A stretch of DNA of 64,000 bases, from positions 221,328,965 through 221,392,964 of the forward strand of contig OX352774.1 in NCBI GenBank assembly GCA_947095535.1, written 5' to 3'. This DNA is from Poecilobothrus nobilitatus. Its lineage: Eukaryota > Arthropoda > Insecta > Diptera > Dolichopodidae. The position numbers were made by a program, and so were the translations under genes. The notes beneath the pieces are model-generated. The model searched no databases, had not been told where the DNA came from, and worked only from the letters and a program-made list of their open reading frames with translations. Below, piece by piece: positions 1 to 11,857 of this stretch (position 1 is its first letter; each line of letters opens with the position of its first letter).

Positions 1-2439
1 GGAGCCTGATTATCAACGATGAATAATTTATCAAATAAAAGAAATATCGAATGTTAAACTTTATTTTTGTTAATTTTATAGTGTAGGAAATGTTATTTAA
101 AAGAAGTTTGAGAAAAGGAAGTAAGACATTAATTGATATTTTTCTATCAGACATTTATTAACATTTTGTTTGATCTCTGATCTAAAAAGTAAAATATTTA
201 TAGTACATACGATATTACATATTATAAATATAGAAAAAATGCTTAGAACTAATTCAAAATCTAATCCTGAATTTAAGATAAACCATATATATAAGCTTAT
301 ATATTTATTAAATTTGTATATTATGTTATATCACATATATATTCTAACTCTTAAATTAAATTTTTAAATTTTTTTAATAGAACAAAAAACATAATGAAAT
401 TAAAAAAAAAAGACTTACCTATACTTCTCTCTGAATACTACACTTTTTGATTTTTTTTTTTTTTTACTTTAGAAAGGATAAGTCCGATAACAAAATAAGA
501 GTTATATGCATGAGTTGTTCTAAAATTGGGAGAAAAAAAAAAAAATTAAATTGTAAGATTTAGCAAAAAAAGAAAAAAAATATATATATATATATACATA
601 TATATATTTTAAATTTGATTTAAAATCATTTTTTTTTTTTATTTTTTTTTTGCAAAAATTTATACATTAGATATATTTGTTTCTTTTAATTTTTTTTTTT
701 ATATTCCCATATAAAAATCGTTATAAAAATCTTAAAATTTTATTTCATTCAATTTTTCATTTAATATTTCAATCGAACATATGTACCTTACCTATATATA
801 TATAGTTGGATAAAGTAGCATTAAAAAGTTAACTCATTCTTAAGATTTGAGCTTCTAAAAGGTATTTAAGTAAAAAAAACGCCCACACCCTACAATATAA
901 TTGATGAAAATTTGAATCATTTCCTCAATATATTTTCAAATTGGTATTATAAAATTTTAAATACCTATACATAAGTTTTTTATTATTTTGATTTTTCTTT
1001 TCCCTTTTCCTGTTATATACATTATATACATATATAATAAATTGCAATTATTTATATTGTATTAAATGGCGGATAACAAAATATTGAATGGAGTTTTTTT
1101 TTTCATAAACTTCTTTTTCTAATTATTGAAGTATGAAAAATTAAAAAAAGAATAAAAAAAAAAAACATTGAAATGAAATTTTGAAAAATTTCCTTTGATT
1201 CCTCAACAAAAGTTATTAAAAAATATATACATATACATATAATTTTTGTTTTTTTTTTTTTTTTGTAAAATTGAAGGAAAAAAAAATGGGAAAGAAAAAT
1301 ATTATAGAGAATCAGCAAAAATTTTTTGATTTGATTTGAAAAGAAAATAAAAACGCCCAAATATGATTTTATCCAAAAAAAATATATTTAATGATTTCGG
1401 TTAAATTGAATTTTCTCTTAAAAAGATTTTCACTTAAAGATAAAAGGAAAATAATTAAATTTAATTTTTGTTTTTAAATCTTTATTTTGAGTTTTGAAAA
1501 AAATAAAAAAAAAAAACTTTTAATACCTAGGCTTAGCAAATAACAAAAAAAATAAATTAAATAAAAAATCAAAGGTAAGTAACTTAATCGGTAATTAGAT
1601 CGTAGTTGTGATACATATACGTCATATAGGTATATACCTTACATATATTAAGGTGAACCTTTTAAATTTTCAAAAATTAATTCAATAGTGCGATCATAAA
1701 TTTTATATAATTCAATATTGATGGACCATTTCATTTATCACAAATCAAGATAAATATCTTAATCAATTTACACCTAAAAAATATAATATGATATAATTTT
1801 AGTATCTACTAAAAATATATTTTAGTATGACCTATTGGTATATGAATTCCATTTTACTTAATAAAATTGTTTTTAAAATAATTTTTGACTAAAGTATTAT
1901 AATGCCCCAGTGTACCAAGAAAAAGAGCGAAAATATCTCGGTAGTTTATTTTTTCCAGATTTAAGTCAACTCTCTCACATGGATCTGAAAAGCTTTCAAA
2001 TCTCCTTCTGTCAAAGTAGTATCATCGTTGCATAAATCTAGAAAAACGTAACACCAAACTCGAATATGATTCCCGTAACATTTAGAAGATGCACTACTGT
2101 CCTAGAGTATCAATAAAGGTAAATTCTTTTTCCAATGATTCAGATCAATTTGAGCTTCAAAGCTTCCTTCATCAGTGTTGTATAATCGTAGTAACATCTA
2201 ATCTTCTTAACGCCTAGATAATGTTAAGGAGCGTTAGTGACGTAGAGTATAGTGACTACTACAGAATTAGCTTATAGTCTTCATCAATAATAAAAAAAAG
2301 CAAAAGGTATCTATCACAATATTATGATTAAATTTTTAAGAAGTTCTAGTTAATTTCTTATTTCTGTTTGTTTATTTTTTTCAAATTTAATTTTTTACTT
2401 TGAAGAAACCTTTTGCTATAAGTTAAATTTTAAAAATTG
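1..2439. other. AT-rich noncoding DNA
   Basis: No gene is visible. The stretch holds many A and T runs, a (TA)n microsatellite near 579-606 and poly-T tracts near 450-465 and 630-650. Open frames here are phenylalanine/lysine-rich by-products of homopolymers. The one stretch of more mixed composition is 1905-2290, listed separately. Confidence 0.6.
1920..2290. repeat. Possible diverged two-unit tandem repeat
   Basis: Two stretches of about 170-180 bases resemble each other in order. Both have a TTTTTCCA block, then an AAGCTT-containing block followed by a CCTTC and a TATAATCGT/TATCATCGT-like string, then a TAGAGTAT block. Composition is less AT-rich than the surroundings. This may be an old transposon relic. 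The alignment is by eye and the identity is low. Confidence 0.25.
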
Positions 2440-2451
2440 AATTATTCAATA

Positions 2452-2736
2452 GGGGTTTCGGTAGCCTAGTGGGTAGGCGTGTGGCGTATTAATCGAAGGA
2501 GTGTGGGTTCGATCCCTGCACAGGTCGTGAGTGGTTTTTCTTTACATACCCCCCTTACGTCTAAATATAATGTAAATATATAGTATATAATATAAACAAA
2601 ATAAATACTATTAGTATATAATTTAGTAATAGTAAAAAAAAAAAACCTATAATGGCTTAGTAGCCGATGGTTTAATAATATTGCATTACATTTATGTATG
2701 TAATATTAATATAAATAAATAAATAAATAAATAAAT
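2452..2736 (+). mobile_element. tRNA-derived SINE, family A, with 12-bp target-site duplication
   Basis: The 5' head resembles a tRNA: an A-box-like segment (GGTAGCCTAGTGGGTAGG) is followed about 45 bases later by a B-box-like GGTTCGATCC, the internal RNA polymerase III promoter of tRNA-derived SINEs. A family-specific body follows (a CCCCCTTACG block, then TGGCTTAGTAGCCGATGG), and the element ends in a (TAAA)n tail. The string AATTATTCAATA lies immediately before it (2440-2451) and after it (2737-2748), which is a clear target-site duplication from LINE-mobilised insertion. Related copies are at 21569, 38527 and 39982. It encodes no protein. The head is not a functional tRNA because it lacks a foldable acceptor stem. 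Confidence 0.88.
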
Positions 2737-2972
2737 AATTATTCAATATTTTCAAAATCATTGACATTTTTGAAACTCTTTCTAAAGCTTAAAAAAATTT
2801 TAAGAAAGTTTCATATAAAATTAAGTGAAATTTGTCCAATTGTAAAGATATTTTGTACAATTTTACAATGTTGGTTAAAGTGCGATATAAAGAATGCAAT
2901 ATGCTAAGCTATTTCTGAGAGAATTAATTAGAAAATTATTAGAAAATTTCATCATAAAAGATGAAAAGTTTT

Positions 2973-3191
2973 TAGTTTTTTCTTTTTTTTTTTAATTTAT
3001 ACCCCTGCCTCATGAATGTGACAAGAAGATTACACAGCCTTTTCTTTGAATGGCAAAAAAATAGTCTTTTTCAGGAATGGCAAAAAAATATATTAAGAGT
3101 AAATATTATTCTTATGACATGTGTAGGATTCGAACCTATACTCTTTCAATGTTTACAGCCCACTCTTACTCATTAGACCACCAAGGCGTCT
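2973..3191 (-). mobile_element. tRNA-derived SINE, family B, minus strand, with target-site duplication
   Basis: Read on the minus strand, this starts with a tRNA-like head (CCTTGGTGGTCTAATGAG), continues to a B-box-like GGTTCGAATCC, and has a body containing TGTCACATTCATGAGGCAGGG followed by poly(A), seen as poly-T at 2982-2993 on the plus strand. ATGAAAAGTTTT flanks both ends (2961-2972 and 3192-3203), a 12-bp target-site duplication. The 3' body differs from family A and matches the elements at 21828, 25566 and 28179. A short stretch containing GGAATGGCAAAAAAATA appears twice (near 3047 and 3074), suggesting a small internal duplication. Confidence 0.85.
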
Positions 3192-3203
3192 ATGAAAAGT
3201 TTT

Positions 3204-6200
3204 AATAATTTAAATAAAAATTTTAAAATTCTTTTATATTTCTATAAAAACATGATATTTTTATTTTAAATTTTTTAATTAATTTTATTGTATGTACCGT
3301 TCTTATTTAAAATTTTATGCTCTTAATTTAAAATCTTGCCATTAAATAATACTTACGATAAAATACTTTTATAATATTATAATTACAAGAAATATACACT
3401 TCTTAAAAATTATTAGTATAGGTATACAATTTATATCCTTTTTTAAAAGTTTCAAATTAAAACTGTTTTATGTATATTTTCATTTTATAAAATTTAAAAA
3501 TTAAATTTTTTTTTTTAATGTTAGTTTTATGTTTTGGTTTAAAAAAACCGCAAAATATACTTTTCTTTATTACTTAATTCTTCCCTCGTTTCACTATTCA
3601 CCACTTATATTTTTTTTTTTACCTTCAGTAAAGTAAAAAGAAAAAAAAAACTACCAACCTCAAAATACCGTAATAATTCTTTCTTAATTACTTTGTACCG
3701 GATAAAAAAAAAAAAAAAAAACAAACTACTGATAATCGTGTGTATATAAAGAATGCGTTTATAAATATACAATTAAAGTATATACTATACATATATTTAT
3801 ATATGTACCATCAATATACAAGTGTATGAATATAACATTAAATAAAATATAGTGCCGGGTTTTATAAATTCAATATATAGATTCTATATTATTTCTACCC
3901 CATCAATCCTTAAATTTATTTTGTACAAGGTAAATTTTTTTTTTTTTTTTTTTAGGTAAATATTTTTGAACGAGAAATGAATAAAAAATTCCTTTTATAA
4001 ATTTTATTTTTTAAAAATGTAAATATGTATATATATATATATAAAAATGATATTTTGTATCTGTGTAATAATATTTTTACATTAATTTAAATAATTTATA
4101 ATACTTTAAAAAAAAAAAATATTATCCTTGAAAAAATACACATGTATTAAAATATAAGAAGAAATAGTATTTAATTACTATACACATATACATATATATA
4201 TATATATATAAATATATTAATAATGTAAAAAAAAAAGAAAATTATCATGTACTAACATAAGAATTTATAATAAAACATACAATTTTAATATCCTTTATAC
4301 AATTCTTCAATTCCGTTAATTTACAGTTTATTTAAAACGGAAATCCTGAACATCAGTAACATTAAAATAAAAAAAAAAAAACCAAAAAAACAAAAACAAA
4401 AATGTAATACTTAAAAACAGAAGAAAGTAGAAAAATCTTTAATTTTCTTATAAAAAAAAACAGATAATAATAAAACAAAAAAAAAAAAAAAGAAATATGA
4501 AAAGCAAATAAAACCACCATTTTTTATTAAAATGTAACGTACTAATTATTATAAGGATATCATATAAAATACTACAAAGAAATAAATTTTGTAGTATTTT
4601 AAAAATTTTTTTTTTTTACTCTTACTAAAAATTTTTTTGTTATTTTGTATATATATATGTGTATATATGCACATATATGTATTTGTTAGTATCATTTAAA
4701 ACAACAAAATAGAAAAAAAAAGAATGTAAAATAACGGTATTTTTTTCTTCCTTATTATTACTGTTATTATATAATGTTACTTTGTGGTATAATTTTAACA
4801 ATATTATTTAAGAACAAAATGATTGTATGCATCAATAATTTCTTTAACCGTTATTAAAATAACAGTAATTTATCTTTTTTAGTTGTAATTTTTTTACAAT
4901 ATGAATAATTCCTGATAGATTTTTGTTTTTGTGAAGGATTTAGCAGTTTAAAGGTCTCGAATTAAAAATTGGATGTAGAAAAAATATATTTTTATATTAA
5001 TTGAAGTACTTTTATACATTTTACCATCATTGGAAAATGACTTGATCGCAGAATTATAGATAATATATTCTTTGGTTAAGTAATAAAATTATGATAAACT
5101 TATAACTTTAAAATATCATGAATTTGAAACTCAATTTTGATCAATTGCGTTCAATTATATCTAATTAGATGAAGATTATATTTAATGACTAAAATATTAA
5201 AGCTGTTAAGTCAATGTTTTAGAAGATATTCAAAATAACCAACGAATCATTTTTTTTTTAATAACCATCAGATTATTTTATTTCTATGATGATAAGATAC
5301 CTCTGTTATCTATAATTAACTTATCATCATTAAATAAGAGTTAGGATTGCTTAAGAATTAGAAATGCTAATACCTTTCAACAGACCTATTTAAAAAAAAT
5401 CGAAGAGGTCCATATTACACAATCGACATTAGTAATGGTTATTTGATGATGGTGTACTTTAAACATTGATAAAACTAACATTTTGTATAATATTTTAAAA
5501 AGTAGATTGGGTAATTAAAATATTACCTATTAATAATAAAAATCAGAATAGCTAAAAGAAAATATTATTAACGGTGAAGTTACTTTCATGATAATATATT
5601 ATTGTATCCAACAACTGAATTTTCATTCAATTTTTGTATGAACACTCGTATCCTTTTGTTATTAAATTTAATTGCTTCCCTACATTTACTTACTTACAAA
5701 CTTTCAGTGTAGGTTTTCAGATTTTTTTATTTATTATTTAATGTTCAAAATTCTAAGGCCTCAATGATGTCAATTCTCATAAATAAATTTTCAGATGTAT
5801 CGGAACAATATAAAGGCATAACTTTAACTGACTGGTTAAAAAGCTAATGATTATAACATCATAGTCACAGCTATGCCACAATGGAACTCATGTCCTTTTA
5901 ATATAACTATTGAAATCTTATTAGCACAGAATTTTTCCTTATCTAACTGTCTAACCTGAAACCAATCTAATCTACTTAATGTAGATAGATAGGTTAATTA
6001 GGTAGTAAATAAATATCTAAACTGGCGAATTTTAATTTATATTTAAAGAATCCATAATGAAAAGATCAAAAAAAAAAAACAAGAAAAAAAAAATATCTGT
6101 AATAATTTTTATAAGATTTAAATATTATAAATCCTGAAAATTAATTCAAAATGTAACGGAAGAAAAGAAAAACATAAAGGCAGAATATTTGAAATGGAAT

Positions 6201-7225
6201 ATAATCACGTATCTGTGTTATTATTATTAATGTGTAAACTTTATGTAAAAAAAAAAAAAAGAAAGAAAAAAAAAAAACAAATATATGTAGGTAAATGTGA
6301 GTGAATTTATAATTGAAATTAAATGTATAGTTAAATTATATTCGTGTCTCAATTTTAAAATTACGGAAATCATAAAAAAAAATTATTTATTTTTCTTTTT
6401 TATATATATGTATGGTATTTTATAACATTTAATATTGTTATGAATTTAAAAATTTTCAGCGCCCTGTTAAAAAAATAATTAACATGTATATTACAGGAAT
6501 TTACAATGTAATGATATAGGTATGTGTTAACCGCAAGTAATTATTTGTATATACATATAATATATTATATATAAAAGTGGTAAAATTGATAATATTATAA
6601 TATAATATTATTATAATTGGTAAGAAAAAGATAAAAGCAAAAAATACACAATTTAAAAAAAAAAATCAAAAATATAAATAAAAAAAATTTAATAAAAACA
6701 AAACAATTAATAATTAACAGAGTTAAATTTTACAGTGTATTAAAATTTATATAACTTTCAATCTTCAATAATGTTATTTAATTTTTTTTTTGGACTAATA
6801 TTTTTTTGGTATATATCTACAGTTTCTTTCAGTTGAAATGTTTTCATTTAAACATAATGGATTAAGGAAGAACTTAAATAGAGGTTTTTCTGTTTTCCAT
6901 CGAAATTTTATACTCATCTTCAACATGGTATATTCAGATATACTTCCTATAATGATTATATAGCTCTTTGTTAATATTTAAGATCTTTAAGCCTTCCTAT
7001 ATTTGAGATGTTTTAAACTGTTTTGTTTTTGTTCTTCTTCAATTCAATAACGGACATTCAATAAAGTCTCATTTTTTATTCATATTATATTATATGGTAT
7101 ATGGTATTTATTAGCTTATACCACGTAATTGGCGTTCGAACTTCAAATAAAAAGTCGGTGATTTTACGTATATTAATTACATGGATTTAGCTCTTCTGAT
7201 ATTCAATTAAAAACTTTGATTTCAG
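3204..7225. other. AT-rich noncoding DNA
   Basis: No coding region or recognisable mobile element is seen over about 4 kb. There are TA microsatellites (near 4028-4042 and 4186-4212), many A/T homopolymers, and a short AT palindromic tract near 6590-6615. It could be intron or intergenic sequence; the window alone cannot distinguish these. Confidence 0.5.
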
Positions 7226-7312
7226 GACAAAATCTAATTTCACAAAATCCCAATCTCAAAATCTGAATTACAAAATCCCAAATAACAAAATCCCAAATTA
7301 TCAAATCCCAAA
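7226..7312 (+). repeat. Short minisatellite, about six units of CAAAATCCCAAAT
   Basis: A 13-16 base motif of the form CAAAATCCCAAAT is repeated about six times with small changes (CAAAATCTGAATTA, CAAAATCCCAAATAA, CAAATCCCAAATTG). The C triplets stand out in the AT-rich surroundings. No open frame runs through it. Confidence 0.7.
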
Positions 7313-7423
7313 TTGCATAATTTTACTCTCGCGCATTGAAGTACTACTTGGGAGAACTTAAAAATAAATCTAAAAAATATATTATATTTAATCGAATCAT
7401 AATAAATTCTGAAAAAAGTTTAT

Positions 7424-7625
7424 AATCCTGATTTTGCAATTAATTGTTAAATCCTTCCTAATTATTATTTTACATATCGGACCAAATCACTGCTAAACAA
7501 ATTATTGAAACATTGATTTTGTAACCAATTCTAAAATCGTTCCTATAATAATTTGGTTTTACATACATATTTTAATATCGAAGAATTTAAAATAGTCGAC
7601 ACTGCGACTCCCAAACCCCTACATA
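7424..7625. repeat. Diverged copy of dispersed foldback repeat (family F)
   Basis: It contains a TGATTTTGTAACCAATTCTAAAATC block, a second related block (CTGATTTTGCAATTAATTG), and an ATTTAAAATAGT..GACACTG..CGACTCCCAAAC block. The same ingredients occur at 26132-26342, 33930-34500 and 61820-62010. Noncoding and degenerate; the boundaries are approximate. Confidence 0.5.
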
Positions 7626-8861
7626 TTAAAAAAAAATTATTGAAACTCAGCATGGCAGCAAGCATCAAAAATTGCTATCGCTTTTTATTGAAACTATTAC
7701 TTCGTTAATGAAATATTAATCTATTTAGAATGTTTGAAATGCATGAGATCGATATATTATTAAGCATTTCCATCAGTTTTATTAAACCCTCTAATTGAAA
7801 TTACTATATTTTTTTTTAATTAAACCGAAATTAAAATTAATAGGTAGATACCCACTTATTAATACCTAAGTTTTTAAAAATAATTTTGTATAATAAAACA
7901 ATTTTCCCAAAAATAATATTTTTCTATATTTTTAATTTTTTTCTTATATTATTCTTTTAAATTTTATTAAGTTTTAATTTAAAATTCACGGAAAATTCAC
8001 GAGGCAAAAAAAAAAAAAAAACTAAACCAAATCAAAATCAACGGAAGAAATGCAACACAAATGATTTATTTAAGTGCACGTTTATTCGGGGAAGAAAAAA
8101 ACACTATCTTTATATCTTATATTTTTTATTATTTTCCTTTTTTATATTTTTATCATATTATTTTTAATATTTCTTGAAAAATTAACGGATATAAATGTGT
8201 TTTCACAAGGTGATTTGCAATCTGATATAACTAATATGATTTTTAGTTTATAAATGAAAAACCTAGTACAAAATAGTTTAACAGTCCTACTCTTTATACC
8301 GATTATATATTCTAAGTGTTTCTGCTCATCATATATACCGCAGTTCCATTAAGGGGTTTTTGTTAAAATATCTCTCTGAATTACAGTTAAAATTATGAGC
8401 TCTGAAGTACGATTAAAAGTAAAATTTAAGAAAATATTAGAAAAGAATCGCAATAGGTGTAAAAGACTTTAACATACAGTCAAGATACAGATTTAGTAAG
8501 GGTAATAATAATTATGGAACTATATGTCCCATTGGAAATTATCTGTTTAGACAATATTATTTTTGCTAATACTAAGAACTGAAGAAAAATTTTTTTGTTT
8601 TATTTATAGTTTTTTTGTTTTTTTTTTTTGCAATAAAAACCACACATATAAGTACTTCTAATTTAATGTTGTCACCCTATTTCCTTTAAAATTTTTAAAA
8701 TTTTTTTTTATGTGTTGTTTGCTTCTTTATTCAAAAAAAAAAAAAAAGTTGTACATAATATAAAAAGTATATGAAAAATTTATATTTATGCTTTATGTAT
8801 ATTAATAAAAATATTTACAAGGTGTCTGAAATTTGATATTACTGACAAAAAAAAAAAAAAA
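7626..8861. other. AT-rich noncoding DNA
   Basis: A/T homopolymers and nothing recognisable. No open frame with plausible amino-acid composition. Confidence 0.5.
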
Positions 8862-10007
8862 ATGCTGAAGTCCGTCGAAATGTTTCATTGAACAAACATT
8901 TCACATAATATGGCATGCTGATATCAGAATTTTATTCAACGCTATAAAATGTTATTTTTATTTCATGACTGCAAAATGTCAATTTTTTTTTTTATTGAAA
9001 TGAAAAATTAATGAAAAGAAATGAAATTTCTTTCGACACAATAAATCATTCGAAAGTAAGCAGTTTAGAAGGAAGTGTTATTTAGTGCAAAACAATTTTT
9101 ATTCAAAAAAAAAACAAAAAAAGTAAAGATAATTTCTGTTTTGATAAGTTTTTTTTTTTGAAAGTTATAAATTTAAAAATATGTTTTTTAAAATCAGTGA
9201 ATTGTTCAACGTAAAAAATAATAAGGGTATTCACGAGTTGATGCAAAAGTGCAAATTTTTTTTGCAGCGTAGCACATATATGCACCAACTCGTGAACAAC
9301 CCTAGCATGAATTTTTATTGAATTGTCAAATATCGTTGATGTGCTTGTTTTGTTTACATGAAAATTTAATATGCTTACAAAAAATTTCAGATTTGTATAT
9401 CTTCATATGCTTGACTAAATAAATAATCAGAAATAATTTTGTGCCCACTTTTTTTAGGCATTTTTTAAATTTTTATCTAATATAGCGCTTACAAAAAATA
9501 TATAAACAAACTTTGCAATGGTCTTGCACAAATATGCAATAGGGTTTCGGTCTTGCATAGTCTTGCAAAATTTTGAAAATACATGAAAACAACAACAAAT
9601 TGTGCACTTTAACTGTCAAAAAATTTAAATATGCTACGGTGCAAAATTTTGCACTTGTGCAAGGCCACTTTGCACCAACTCGTGAATACCCTTAATATTT
9701 TGTGTAATTTTCTTTTCAAAAGCAAATCTTTTGAAAATTCCATTTCTTCATTTTCCAGTTATTCTAAAGCCGCTACAAAATTTATCATAGATTTATAAAA
9801 ATTATTTAAAAAGTATTTTACTTTTGAATTTTTTCTTTATACTGAACAAAAAAAAAAATATCTACCAAAAAATACTAGATACAAAAAATATTTTACGAAA
9901 CATATGACTTTGACATCTGCTAAAAATATATGCAGCCGAATAAACTTCAGCATACCAATTGCTGTACGGATCGAATACTGTACGAACTTTTTACCGGACT
10001 TCAGCAT
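8862..10007. mobile_element. Possible TIR transposon relic carrying a nested MITE
   Basis: The 13-mer ATGCTGAAGTCCG at 8862-8874 is repeated in perfect inverse orientation at 9995-10007. A third, degraded TIR-like string (ACTTCAGCATACC) lies just inside the right end near 9944-9956. The length of about 1.15 kb and the lack of coding sequence would suit a non-autonomous DNA transposon. No convincing target-site duplication is seen and the match is short, so the call is tentative. The element at 9224-9692 would have inserted within it. Confidence 0.35.
9224..9692. mobile_element. MITE with 22-bp TIRs flanked by TA
   Basis: The ends are inverted repeats: AGGGTATTCACGAGTTGATG at 9224 and its complement at 9671-9692, with one mismatch over 22 bases. 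Each end is directly flanked by TA (9222-9223 and 9693-9694), as expected for Tc1/mariner-type insertion. A third TIR copy (TGCACCAACTCGTGAACAAC, from 9281) sits inside, so 9224-9303 is itself a hairpin of about 80 bases. The interior is rich in TTGCA/TGCAA strings and has no coding capacity. The Tc1/mariner assignment is inferred only from the TA flanks. Confidence 0.72.
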
Positions 10008-11044
10008 AACCATTTTAATTTTTATTCATAATTATTATTTTTAAAATGTTTGATAAGTTGGCGATTATTATTTTAGACTTGAAGCGGTATATTGCAATAA
10101 ATGGATCACAAAAAGTAATTTTTAAAATGGAAAAATTTCTTCAGCAAAAAAATTTAAAAAATAATATATTTACCTATATTATAAACTAAATAAATTAAAA
10201 GTACTGGAGCGGAATAAATTAAGTGTATATGAAGGTTAAATGAGGGCCGAAATTCTTCACAAATCGGCTCTTCTTCACATAGGCTCCAGAAAAATTATTG
10301 GTTCAGATTAACATATTATGGGTATTACAGGACTGCAATAAGAAAAAAAAATTATTACAATATTGCAAATAATTTATTTTTATATTGAGGCCTTCTCTGT
10401 TTAATTATTTTTGTAACCGCGCCTTCTTTTTTTACTCCGAACAAAGCTAAGAGAATGATAATCTTTATATCATTACATTTAAAAGAAAAAGCAAATACCA
10501 GACTTTTAGTATCAAACAGATTATAGAACATCATGTTTAATATTTTAGTATTCTTTTTAAAACAAAAAAAAAAAATTCCACGGAAAATTTAATCCTTTTA
10601 TTACACTAACTGTATTTTAATTGCATTAATGTCATATAAAGATATTTTGTGTGTACGCCAATTTTTTGCATCCTATCCTTCTTTTGTATATAAAAATAAT
10701 ATTTTTTTTGAAAAATGAAAAGATTTTAAGCATGTCACAACTTTTTTGTTATGTATATATTATGTATATTATATACCTATTAATGTAGACAATATATTAT
10801 GTGTATATGCATTTTTTTGTTTTTTTTTTTTGTGTGTATTTGAGTAATTATATTGTAATTGAAATTTATTACTATGATTTTTCTTATTTTACTCACAAGA
10901 AATAAAAAAAAAAAATCTTTTTTAATATATCCAATTACTTCTGTTTTAGTTGTAAAATATGTATGTAAGAATGTTAAATATATAATATATTGTAAATTTA
11001 AGTTATTTTTCCTCGTAAATGTTTTCATACTTGTATTTCTTTGG
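10008..11044. other. AT-rich noncoding DNA
   Basis: No gene or repeat family is recognised. Short open frames on both strands near 10780-11050 overlap one another and are lysine/phenylalanine/isoleucine-rich, as expected from low-complexity sequence. Confidence 0.5.
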
Positions 11045-11857
11045 TTTTAGCACATTTTTCAAAATATTTTTGAAAAATTTGCTTATTAATTTCACTTAAT
11101 GTCTATCCATTTGGTTGTATACAAAATTTCTACATCGTTTGAGATAGAAAAATACAATTTTAAACAAGGATAGGTTTTATTACGGAGCTGCTAGGTCACC
11201 TATTATGTAGCTACAGCCTCTCACCTATTATGTAGCTACAGTTTGAAAAGTCCCTATTTACAAATGAGTAAATTTCAGATTCTGTTTAATATTTTTTTAA
11301 TTCAGAAAAGCCAAACAGCAGGCTTTTGTTTTTGCTTTATAAAGAAATATCAACATTCCACAACTTTTTGCAACTTAGTATTTAAATTTACTGTTATGTT
11401 AAAGTAAAATTTTGCTTTCATCATATCTCTGATAAATTTTCAAAGAGAGCCTTGAAATTTTGAGATAAAAAAGTTGCATTATTATAGTAATTATAGTAAT
11501 GGTACCTCAGAACAGTGTTGTTTGTACATCTCCCAGTTAAGGAGCTATTAGGGGTAAACAATTTACTATTTTTAGACACCTGTAACTTAGTCATTTGTAC
11601 TATTTTCATTCAAAGTAAAACGTAAATATTAAAACTCCAACATTATACTTTCATTTAACAGTTTTTTTTTAATTATAAAGGCTTTTCTTAAAACTGAATA
11701 AAGTGTCTCTTGATTTTTGACAATTTTTCTTATAATTAAAAATGTAAGTATTTAAAAATTTTAGTGTAAGTCACAATTTTTAACTATTTTTATTATCTTT
11801 TAGAAAATGTACGAGATACCATTAAAAACTTTTACTTTACATTCTGCTTTTTTGTTT
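11045..11857 (+). mobile_element. Old copy of the HINE-like (Helentron-associated) repeat
   Basis: It begins TTTTAGCACATTTTTCAAAAT, matching the 5' end of the well-preserved copy at 40351, and runs through the same ordered blocks: TTAATTTCACTTAATGTC where the (GTCC)n block would be, ACGGAGCTG, CCTTGAAATTTTGAG, AGGAGCTATTAGGGG, and ACACCTGTAACTTAG. It ends near TTACATTCTGC. Only one 477-type unit is present and the GTCC microsatellite is eroded. A 20-base string CACCTATTATGTAGCTACAG is directly repeated at 11197 and 11222. Noncoding. Confidence 0.7.

Noticed and set aside
1103..1360. 85-codon minus frame
   Set aside because: Phenylalanine/lysine-rich translation of A/T homopolymers; no motif.
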